40,400 bases of DNA, taken from Rhodococcus sp. ARC_M6 (GTDB lineage Bacteria; Actinomycetota; Actinomycetes; Mycobacteriales; Mycobacteriaceae). The notes under the pieces were generated by a model. The model made no database searches. It saw only the letters and a program-made list of their open reading frames with translations, and was not told where the DNA came from. A program made the position numbers and the translations under genes. The DNA is taken from assembly GCF_022810305.1 (NCBI RefSeq), contig NZ_JALGQH010000043.1:1-40400 (forward strand), in the 5' to 3' direction. Positions 14,604-21,204 of the stretch are shown here, in pieces (within the stretch, counting starts at the first letter, position 1; every line of letters starts with the position of its first letter).

Positions 14604-16001
14604 ATGAGCATCCAGTCGGTTGAATCGCACCGCCACAGAGTTGTGGTGATTGGTTCCGGCTTCGGTGGACTGTTCGGCACTCAGGCTCTCAAGAAGACTG
14701 ATGCTGACATCACGATGATCGCGCGTACCACCCACCATCTTTTCCAGCCGCTCCTCTATCAGGTAGCTACCGGAATTCTCTCGGTGGGCGATATCGCTCC
14801 CGCTACCAGGCTCGTCCTGCGCAAGCAGAAAAATGCCCAGGTGCTGCTCGGTGAGGTCGAGACAATCGACCTCGAAAACCGAACTGTCACATCACGGCTC
14901 TTGGAGCGCGTCACCGTCACTCCCTTCGACAGTTTGATAGTTGCCGCGGGTGCCGGTCAGTCGTACTTCGGAAACGACCATTTTGCTGAGTTCGCCCCCG
15001 GCATGAAGACGATTGACGATGCTCTCGAGCTTCGCGGTCGCATTCTCGGCGCCTTCGAACAGGCTGAGCTTTCCGACGATCCTGCCGAGCGCGCCAGGTT
15101 ACTGACGTTTGTTGTTGTCGGCGCCGGCCCGACGGGTGTGGAGTTGGCCGGTCAGATCGCGGAGTTGTCGCGGCGCACTCTCGACGGTGCGTTCCGCAAG
15201 ATCGATCCACGTGAAGCTCGCGTTGTCTTGCTTGATGGTGCGTCGGCAGTTCTTCCGGTCTACGGCGGCAAGTTGAGCCGTAAAGCAGCGGAAACGCTCG
15301 AGGGCCTCGGCGTGGAGATCCAGTTGGATGCCATGGTCACCGACGTCGACAACGACGGGCTGATCATCAAGGAGAAGGACGGCACGCTGCGCCGCATCGA
15401 GTCGCAGTGCAAGGTGTGGTCGGCCGGCGTTCAGGCCAGCCCTCTCGGCAAGCAGTTGGCTGAGCAGAGTGGCGGCGAAACTGACCGCGCTGGTCGTGTG
15501 ATGGTCAATCCGGACCTGTCGTTGCCTGGTCATCCCAATGTATTTGTTGTCGGTGACATGATGTCGTTAGACAAGTTGCCCGGTTTGGCGCAGGTCGCGA
15601 TGCAGGGCGGCAAGTACGCCGCCAAGCAGATCAAAGCCGAGATCGACGGACAAGCGCCGACGACGCGGGTGCCGTTCAAGTACTTTGACAAGGGCAGCAT
15701 GGCGACCATTTCGCGTTTCAGCGCGGTGGCAAAGGTCGGCAAACTTGAAATCAGCGGTTTCATCGGCTGGGTTGCGTGGCTTGCCATTCACTTGCTGTAC
15801 CTGGTCGGCTTCCGCTCCCGCGCTTCCACGATTCTGTCGTGGGTCGTGACGTTCTTCGGTCGCGGCCGGGCTCAGATGGCGTCGACGGAACAGCAGGTGT
15901 TTGCTCGAAATGCCATGGGCGAGTTGGAGAAACACCAAAAGAAACAGTCAGATATCAAGACTGAGAAGTCTGCTGACAAGCAAGAAAAGGCAGCTGGCTG
16001 A
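14604..16001 (+). CDS. ndh: Type II NADH dehydrogenase (NDH-2)
   Basis: A 465-residue single-subunit NADH:quinone oxidoreductase that feeds electrons to menaquinone without proton pumping. The FAD-binding loop VVVIGSGFGGLFG lies at residues 13-25, the NADH-binding loop VVVGAGPTGVELAG at about 170-183, and the second FAD motif NVFVVGDMMSL at about 312. The quinone-site region THHLFQPLLYQVATG is intact. A C-terminal hydrophobic stretch (IGWVAWLAIHLLYLVGF, about 385-401) serves as membrane anchor, then a Lys/Glu-rich tail. Length matches mycobacterial Ndh. Strong hairpin terminator 16 bp downstream. Confidence 0.95.
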   Translation: MSIQSVESHRHRVVVIGSGFGGLFGTQALKKTDADITMIARTTHHLFQPLLYQVATGILSVGDIAPATRLVLRKQKNAQVLLGEVETIDLENRTVTSRLLERVTVTPFDSLIVAAGAGQSYFGNDHFAEFAPGMKTIDDALELRGRILGAFEQAELSDDPAERARLLTFVVVGAGPTGVELAGQIAELSRRTLDGAFRKIDPREARVVLLDGASAVLPVYGGKLSRKAAETLEGLGVEIQLDAMVTDVDNDGLIIKEKDGTLRRIESQCKVWSAGVQASPLGKQLAEQSGGETDRAGRVMVNPDLSLPGHPNVFVVGDMMSLDKLPGLAQVAMQGGKYAAKQIKAEIDGQAPTTRVPFKYFDKGSMATISRFSAVAKVGKLEISGFIGWVAWLAIHLLYLVGFRSRASTILSWVVTFFGRGRAQMASTEQQVFARNAMGELEKHQKKQSDIKTEKSADKQEKAAG

Positions 16002-16016
16002 GATCCTCAGCTGGAC

Positions 16017-16050
16017 AGAACGGCGGCGGAATCAAGTCCGCCGCCGTTCT
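16017..16050. terminator. Bidirectional intrinsic terminator between ndh and the thioesterase gene
   Basis: AGAACGGCGGCGGA (16017-16030) and TCCGCCGCCGTTCT (16037-16050) form a perfect 14-bp stem with loop ATCAAG. It lies between two convergent genes (stops at 16001 and 16071). Confidence 0.88.
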
Positions 16051-16070
16051 CGTGTTTCAGCCGATCAGCG

Positions 16071-16499
16071 TCAGTTTCCGATCGCTGCCGTATCGGTGAT
16101 GTTTGCCAGACGAACCTGTCCTTTGGAGACCAGCCGGCCGCTCTCGTCGCTGATGCGGACTTCCCACAACTGGGATGTCCGACCGCGGTGGATCGGGTTG
16201 GCCTCGGCGGTGAGAGTTCCTTCGCGGGTTGCCCGCAAGAAATCGGTGTTGTTGTTAACGCCGACAACATGCCCGCGCTCCCCCAGCCACACAGTGCCGC
16301 CGATGCTGGCCAGTGACTCCACAACGGAGCAATACACGCCGCCATGCTGAATCCCGGCGGGCTGATGCAACGTGGGCTTGACGGTCCACTGTGCGCGGAC
16401 GCGGTCCGGTGTCACTTCGGTGTATTCCAAGCCGATGGTGGCGTCGAAGCCGGTTCCCAACAAGTTCTTCAATTCGGCAATGTCAGCTGTGTCGGCCAT
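16071..16499 (-). CDS. PaaI-family hotdog thioesterase
   Basis: A 142-residue hotdog-fold protein. The motif QHGGVYCSVVESLASIGG (about 50-68) is the PaaI-type HGG...E active-site segment, and GVNNNTDFLRATREG the second conserved strand. Such enzymes hydrolyse acyl- or aryl-CoA thioesters; the acyl group cannot be told. It is monocistronic and convergent with ndh. A similar gene (Rv1847) lies in the corresponding part of the M. tuberculosis chromosome, from memory. Confidence 0.9.
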   Translation of the reverse strand: MADTADIAELKNLLGTGFDATIGLEYTEVTPDRVRAQWTVKPTLHQPAGIQHGGVYCSVVESLASIGGTVWLGERGHVVGVNNNTDFLRATREGTLTAEANPIHRGRTSQLWEVRISDESGRLVSKGQVRLANITDTAAIGN

Positions 16500-16738
16500 G
16501 CCTTCTCCATCTGGGGTTCCGCGGCGCCGGAGTGGCTGCCGCTGACTACTTGCCTACACGAGTAGCTACTCGAGCCTGGACTCAGGTCCGGAAACAGGAA
16601 CCGGCGGGCTCCGCATCGTGTGATGCGAAACCCGCCGTGGGAAGGACCGGGAGTCTCTGCAGCCCTCAGGACTCCGGCGCGGTCCGGCAGTTGATTGCAC
16701 CGTGCGGGCTTGTAACTCCCGCTCCGTGCCACCCAAGC

Positions 16739-16757
16739 ATAGGCAAGGTTTACCTAA
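16739..16757. promoter_or_regulatory. Weak DtxR/IdeR-like iron box
   Basis: ATAGGCAAGGTTTACCTAA matches 13 of 19 positions of the DtxR-type consensus TTAGGTTAGCCTAACCTAA. It abuts the stop of the FhuF-like gene and lies 240 bp upstream of the thioesterase start, so it may be a chance or decayed site. Confidence 0.3.
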
Positions 16758-17525
16758 TTACGCAAGGGCTTCGTCGAACGTTCGCCAACGAGGACGCAAA
16801 CCAGCCGCCTTTCGACGCGTCCGCACGGGAACTCCGGCGTCGACAAATGCGTCGAGCAATCCCTGTCCACGTCGCCACGCCGCAGTTTCGCCTCCACCCG
16901 CAAGGATGGGCACATAGGCAGTCGCACCCAAGATCGATTCCCCGACCAGACCCCAGAATCGGACGGAGTCGATGGGTGCACGCCGCGACACCGCGCCGTG
17001 CACCGCGCGAAGCGACGTCAGGCATCGATGCGCTACCCAGATGGACAACGCCGCCTCGCAGGGCATTTCAACAACCCCATCGCGGCCGTATTGGGAGCTT
17101 CCGGGAGCAACGCGCAGTGTTTCGTCAGTGATACCGGCCCAATCGATGCCACTGTCACTGTCCATGTGGATCCAGAGATTCTCCAGGCCCGGGTCCCAGG
17201 CGGATCCGTCTGCCACGATTGACGCCGCTACCCTGCCGACGACGGCATGGATCAACGACGTTGCCACTTGCATTGCGGCAGCTTCGCGATTGCCGAGGTC
17301 TTGCAACGATCTCGCCAGCAAGTGGTCCACTCGGTCCGACTCCAAGCCGGTGCTCAGTTTCCACCACCGCCGTTTTCCTTCGCCTGCCATCGCGGCCACC
17401 GCGTAGACCCGCGGGTAGTCACGGTTGAGGGCCCGCAGCCGGGCGCATGTGCAAGCGAATGCGTCAGTTCGGAGGTCGAGATCTCGTGACTGCACATGCT
17501 GGGTGGTCATGGTCATGGTCACCAT
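16758..17525 (-). CDS. FhuF-like iron-uptake protein (probable siderophore-interacting)
   Basis: A 255-residue protein from ATG 17525, chosen because GGAGCGC precedes it; the longer frame to 17564 would overlap an iron box. The layout (an early ALNRDYPRVYAVAAMAGEGK segment, a middle AAMQVATSLIHAVVGRVAAS helix and a late GESILGATAYVPILAG segment) fits the FhuF/IucA-associated ferric-reductase-like family. The C-terminal Cys cluster that binds 2Fe-2S in true FhuF reductases is absent: the tail is RTRRKAAGLRPRW. It may bind siderophore without reducing it. It is divergent from an Fe-siderophore ABC importer with iron boxes between, so it is probably repressed in iron-replete cells. Confidence 0.6.
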   Translation of the reverse strand: MVTMTMTTQHVQSRDLDLRTDAFACTCARLRALNRDYPRVYAVAAMAGEGKRRWWKLSTGLESDRVDHLLARSLQDLGNREAAAMQVATSLIHAVVGRVAASIVADGSAWDPGLENLWIHMDSDSGIDWAGITDETLRVAPGSSQYGRDGVVEMPCEAALSIWVAHRCLTSLRAVHGAVSRRAPIDSVRFWGLVGESILGATAYVPILAGGGETAAWRRGQGLLDAFVDAGVPVRTRRKAAGLRPRWRTFDEALA

Positions 17526-17562
17526 GCGCTCCAATTCGCCGAAGTTATGTTGCCCGTTTAAC

Positions 17563-17581
17563 ATAGGTTAGCCTCACCATA
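17563..17581. promoter_or_regulatory. DtxR/IdeR iron box, FhuF-like side
   Basis: ATAGGTTAGCCTCACCATA matches 15 of 19 consensus positions. It begins 38 bp upstream of the proposed FhuF-like start, in range to block its promoter when iron is plentiful. Confidence 0.8.
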
Positions 17582-17655
17582 ATTCAAGAAATTGATTGCT
17601 GTGACCCTGAGCACCCGGATCAGATCCGAACCTAACCCGCACCGACCCCGGCTTC

Positions 17656-17674
17656 ATAGGGTTCCGTAACCTAA
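17656..17674. promoter_or_regulatory. DtxR/IdeR iron box, ABC importer side
   Basis: ATAGGGTTCCGTAACCTAA matches 14 of 19 consensus positions, with a perfect TAACCTAA half. It ends 45 bp upstream of the first permease gene, so each divergent promoter has its own box. Confidence 0.72.
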
Positions 17675-17718
17675 GATTCGAATCCCCTGCGAGCAAAGAC
17701 CAGGAGCTCGATCCACCA

Positions 17719-19185
17719 GTGACCATGACCGACATGCCCCGGAACGAACGACCTCCCGGGCCCAGCGAGACCTACGGGCGACGTATCGTCCCGCGCGGAC
17801 CCGCACCTGTTCGTCTGCGTGTACTCGCCGCCGCATTCGACGCCGGCATCTTCGCGTTGCCTCTACTGATCGGCTGGTACGTCGTCTCGTCACTGCGTGA
17901 CGCGAACGGCGGCGGTGAAGCCGACCGAGCAGTATTCGGTGGCACAGCCATCGCCGCCGCGCTCGGGTTGGCGATCTGGAATCTCGGATTCCGCGAAGGC
18001 AACACCGGCCGGACGTCAGGCAAAGGCTGGGTCGGTCTGACCACCCGTGACGCGTCGACGAAGCAGCCGATCGGACCTCGTCGCGCGCTCCTACGCCCGT
18101 TCAATCGAGCCGGAATCGAAGTTGTTCGCGAAAGCACTGCGCGCGACGAAGGATTCGAAGAACTCGAGCGGGACAACAGCGCCGGCACCATGAGGCGCCG
18201 CAGACTTGCCGGGCTCGCCATACTGGCGATCCTGTTACTACTCGTGATGCTCGCCAGTATCGCGGTCGGGGCGCGACCGTTGACGTTCGCCGAGATCTTT
18301 CACGCGATCTTCAGTTCGGAAGGCTCGCAGACCGACATCATCGTCCGCACATTGCGTGCCCCCCGAACAGCCCTGGGATTGGCTGTCGGCATTGCACTCG
18401 GTATTGCCGGTGCGCTCATTCAAGGTCATACGCGCAACCCCCTCGCCGATGCCGGCCTACTCGGATTGAACGCCGGCGCCGCGTTCTTCGTAGTCCTGGC
18501 TATCTACTTCTTCGGTTTCACGGCTCCGAGTCAGTACATGTGGTTCGCGTTTGCCGGTTCATTTGCCGCGAGCGTCGTCGTATTCGGGTTGTCCTCGATC
18601 GGTAGCGGCGGTTCCAGTCCGCTGAGCCTGGCACTCGCCGGTGCTGCGGTCGCGTTCTTCTTGCAGGCGATGACCGATGCCGTCATCATTCTCGATCAGA
18701 CCAGCTTGGACGCCTACCGCTTCTGGGTGGTCGGTTCGGTATCCGGTCGAGGATTCGACGTGCTGTGGCAAGTCCTTCCCTTCCTGATACTCGGCTTGGT
18801 GATCGCACTCGCGAGCACGCCGGGCCTGAACGTTCTGAGCCTCGGCGACGACGTGGCTCGGGCACTCGGAACCAACATCGCATTCAGTCGGACACTCGGC
18901 ATCGTCGCGATCACCCTGCTCACGGGTGCCGCCACCGCAGCGTGCGGTCCGATCGCCTTCATCGGGTTGGTGGTACCCCACGTCGCACGCGCCATCACCG
19001 GTCCCGACTACCGCTGGCTCGTGCCCTACGCAGGTTTGCTCGGCGCGATCATGTTGATCACCGCCGACGTTGTCGGCCGGGTTGTCGTCCGCCCGGGTGA
19101 ACTGCAGGTCGGAATCATTCTTGCCATCTTCGGTGCACCGTTCTTCATTGCACTCGTACGCCGCAGAAAGTTGGCCAGCCTGTGA
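17719..19185 (+). CDS. RDD domain-FecCD permease fusion, iron-siderophore ABC importer
   Basis: A 488-residue protein from a GTG with AGGAGC about 12 bases upstream. Residues about 31-130 form an RDD domain: LRVLAAAFDAGIFALPLLIG, a second hydrophobic helix, then GNTGRTSGKGWVGLTTRD and RRALLRPF, the conserved Arg/Asp pattern. From about 165 a complete FecCD/BtuC permease follows, with TLRAPRTALGLAVGIALGIA, GALIQGHTRNPLADAGLLG, ACGPIAFIGLVVPHVAR and a final transmembrane pair. Standard FecCD permeases are about 330-350 residues, so the first 160 are an addition. It probably forms the importer pore with the next permease. The RDD part may aid assembly or sensing; that is inference. Confidence 0.9.
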   Translation: MTMTDMPRNERPPGPSETYGRRIVPRGPAPVRLRVLAAAFDAGIFALPLLIGWYVVSSLRDANGGGEADRAVFGGTAIAAALGLAIWNLGFREGNTGRTSGKGWVGLTTRDASTKQPIGPRRALLRPFNRAGIEVVRESTARDEGFEELERDNSAGTMRRRRLAGLAILAILLLLVMLASIAVGARPLTFAEIFHAIFSSEGSQTDIIVRTLRAPRTALGLAVGIALGIAGALIQGHTRNPLADAGLLGLNAGAAFFVVLAIYFFGFTAPSQYMWFAFAGSFAASVVVFGLSSIGSGGSSPLSLALAGAAVAFFLQAMTDAVIILDQTSLDAYRFWVVGSVSGRGFDVLWQVLPFLILGLVIALASTPGLNVLSLGDDVARALGTNIAFSRTLGIVAITLLTGAATAACGPIAFIGLVVPHVARAITGPDYRWLVPYAGLLGAIMLITADVVGRVVVRPGELQVGIILAIFGAPFFIALVRRRKLASL

Positions 19186-20276
19186 CGCTCACCCACAACG
19201 AACGTCGAGTCCTGCCCCGAACCGTTCCCTCTCGCAAAGCTCTTCGTCTCGGTTCGTTCTCGCTGGTGTACCGCCCACTGCCGGTCGCGGTGTGCCTGGC
19301 GCTCGTGGTCGCCCTGTTCCTGCTGCTCTGTATCAATCTCGGACGCGGTGACTACCCGATCTCGATCCCGGATGTCATTTCAGTGCTCCTCGGAAACGGC
19401 TCGAAGACGCAGAATCTGATCGTTCTCGACATGCGCATGCCCCGTGCGCTCACCGCACTTTTCATCGGAATGGCACTCGCTATCGCCGGAGCCATCACTC
19501 AGACGATTGCCCGGAACGCCCTGGCAAGTCCCGATATCCTCGGTATCACCGCTGGTTCCAGTGCAGCCGCAGTCGCTCTGATCGTCCTGGGCGGCGGCGG
19601 ATCGTTTGTGGGCCTGTTTTCGACGCTCGGCATTCCGCTGGCAGCTCTGGCCGGCGGCCTCATCACCGCGGTCGTTATCTACACGCTGGCGTGGCGCAAA
19701 GGTGTCGAAGGATTCCGGTTGATCCTCATCGGCATCGGTATCAACGCCATGTTGGTCGCGGCCACCCGCTGGCTCCTGATCTCCGCAGATATCAACGACG
19801 CGTCACGCGCACAGGTGTGGCTGAACGGGTCTCTCAACGGCGCGAGCTGGAACCAGATGTGGCCGGTCGCAATTGCTCTCCTGGTAGTCGGCGGATACGC
19901 CGTCATCGCATCGTTCACGATGGGCGCCCTGCGATTGGGTGAAGACAATGCAACGTCGCTGGGCGTGCGACTTCAGTCGTCGCAGGCCAAACTTCTACTC
20001 TCGGCGGTGGCACTGGCCGCAATCGCGACTGCAGCCGCCGGCCCCGTGGGTTTTGTGGCCTTGGCCGCGCCGCAGGTCGCGATGCGTCTGGTGCGATCGG
20101 CTGGTCCCCCGATTGTCGCGTCCGCACTGACCGGTGCCGTGCTAGTTGTCGGCAGTGACGTGATCGCTCGAACAATTCTTCCGGTGGAACTGCCCGTCGG
20201 CATCGTCACCTCAGCACTTGGTGGACCGTTCCTGATCTACCTTCTGGTCCGCAACAATCGAAAGGTCACGGGATGA
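19182..20276 (+). CDS. FecCD-family iron-siderophore ABC permease
   Basis: A 364-residue multi-span permease starting at GTG 19182, overlapping the previous stop by 4 bases. Family signatures: MRMPRALTALFIGMALAIAG, QTIARNALASPDILGITAGS, AGPVGFVALAAPQVAMRLVR, and the final ELPVGIVTSALGGPFLIYLL. It should pair with the RDD-FecCD subunit as a heterodimeric translocation channel. No substrate-binding lipoprotein gene is present in this operon, so the binding protein must be encoded elsewhere. Confidence 0.93.
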   Translation: MTLTHNERRVLPRTVPSRKALRLGSFSLVYRPLPVAVCLALVVALFLLLCINLGRGDYPISIPDVISVLLGNGSKTQNLIVLDMRMPRALTALFIGMALAIAGAITQTIARNALASPDILGITAGSSAAAVALIVLGGGGSFVGLFSTLGIPLAALAGGLITAVVIYTLAWRKGVEGFRLILIGIGINAMLVAATRWLLISADINDASRAQVWLNGSLNGASWNQMWPVAIALLVVGGYAVIASFTMGALRLGEDNATSLGVRLQSSQAKLLLSAVALAAIATAAAGPVGFVALAAPQVAMRLVRSAGPPIVASALTGAVLVVGSDVIARTILPVELPVGIVTSALGGPFLIYLLVRNNRKVTG

Positions 20277-21145
20277 CCACCATGTCCACGTCCGTCGACG
20301 CACCGTCGCGGCTTGTCGCAAAAAATCTCACTCTCGGTTACGGCGATCGCATCATCGTCGACGGACTCGATCTCGAGATCCCGACCGGTGTGATCACGAC
20401 GGTCATCGGCCCCAACGGTTGCGGGAAATCCACACTCCTTCGAGCTCTGGGGCGCCTACTCAAGCCCAAGAGTGGGTCAGTGGTGTTGGACGGCAAGGCA
20501 ATCAGTTCCATGAAGACCAAAGAAGTTGCGCGGATCCTCGGCATGCTTCCCCAGACCCCGGTAGCACCGGAGGGACTGACTGTCGCAGACTTGGTCGCGC
20601 GCGGACGACATCCTCACCAATCGTGGATCCGCCAATGGTCCGCCGACGACGAGGGCGAGGTAGCTCGGGCCCTCGAACTGACCGGAGTGTCCGATCTGGC
20701 GGATCGCCCTGTCGATCAACTCTCCGGTGGTCAGCGTCAGCGGGCCTGGATCTCGATGGCGTTGGCTCAGGGCACCGACATCCTTCTGCTGGACGAACCG
20801 ACGACGTATCTCGACCTTGCACACTCCATGGAAGTCCTTGACCTCGTGGATCAGTTGCACGAGGAAATGGGCCGAACCGTTGTCATGATCTTGCATGACC
20901 TCAACCTCGCTGTGCGCTACAGCGACCACCTGATCGTCATGCGCGACGGCGCCGTTGTCGCCGCGGGCATTCCCAAGGACATCATTTCGGCGGAACTTCT
21001 CCTGGAGGTGTTCGGCCTCGAGGCCGTGGTGATCGACGATCCCGTATCGGATCGGCCGCTGATCGTCCCGATCGGAACCCGGCATGTATTCGGCACGGTC
21101 GGCGGTCCGGTTGCGCGGCACACGAATTCCCACACCTCGGTATAA
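20273..21145 (+). CDS. ABC transporter ATP-binding protein, iron-siderophore uptake
   Basis: A 290-residue FecE/FepC-type ATPase, start overlapping the permease stop (ATGA). The Walker A loop GPNGCGKST is at about 46-54, the Q-loop in MLPQTPVAPEGLTV, the ABC signature LSGGQRQRAW at about 147-156, Walker B ILLLDEPTTYLDLAH and the H-loop in VMILHDLN. All catalytic residues are present. With the two permeases it forms a complete importer core. The operon ends at a strong inverted repeat that begins on its last codon. Confidence 0.95.
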   Translation: MTTMSTSVDAPSRLVAKNLTLGYGDRIIVDGLDLEIPTGVITTVIGPNGCGKSTLLRALGRLLKPKSGSVVLDGKAISSMKTKEVARILGMLPQTPVAPEGLTVADLVARGRHPHQSWIRQWSADDEGEVARALELTGVSDLADRPVDQLSGGQRQRAWISMALAQGTDILLLDEPTTYLDLAHSMEVLDLVDQLHEEMGRTVVMILHDLNLAVRYSDHLIVMRDGAVVAAGIPKDIISAELLLEVFGLEAVVIDDPVSDRPLIVPIGTRHVFGTVGGPVARHTNSHTSV

Positions 21146-21204
21146 GCGAACGTACCTCTCGGCGCCGCTGATCGACCGAGAGGTACGTTCGCTCGATCAG
21201 CGGC
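21145..21204. terminator. Interleaved inverted repeats (terminator, pseudoknot-capable)
   Basis: AGCGAACGTACCTCTCGG (21145-21162) is perfectly complementary to CCGAGAGGTACGTTCGCT (21176-21193), an 18-bp stem. Within its loop, GCCGCTGATCGA (21164-21175) is perfectly complementary to TCGATCAGCGGC (21193-21204) beyond the stem. The order A-B-A'-B' allows either of two hairpins or a pseudoknot. It lies between convergent genes and extends into the last codons of the DUF2156 gene, so at least it ends both transcripts. Confidence 0.8.

Noticed and set aside
14326..14607. 93-codon plus-strand frame ending at the ndh start
   Set aside because: It is out of frame with the better-supported 36-aa peptide, has no ribosome site, and its translation is Arg/Cys-rich without a domain.
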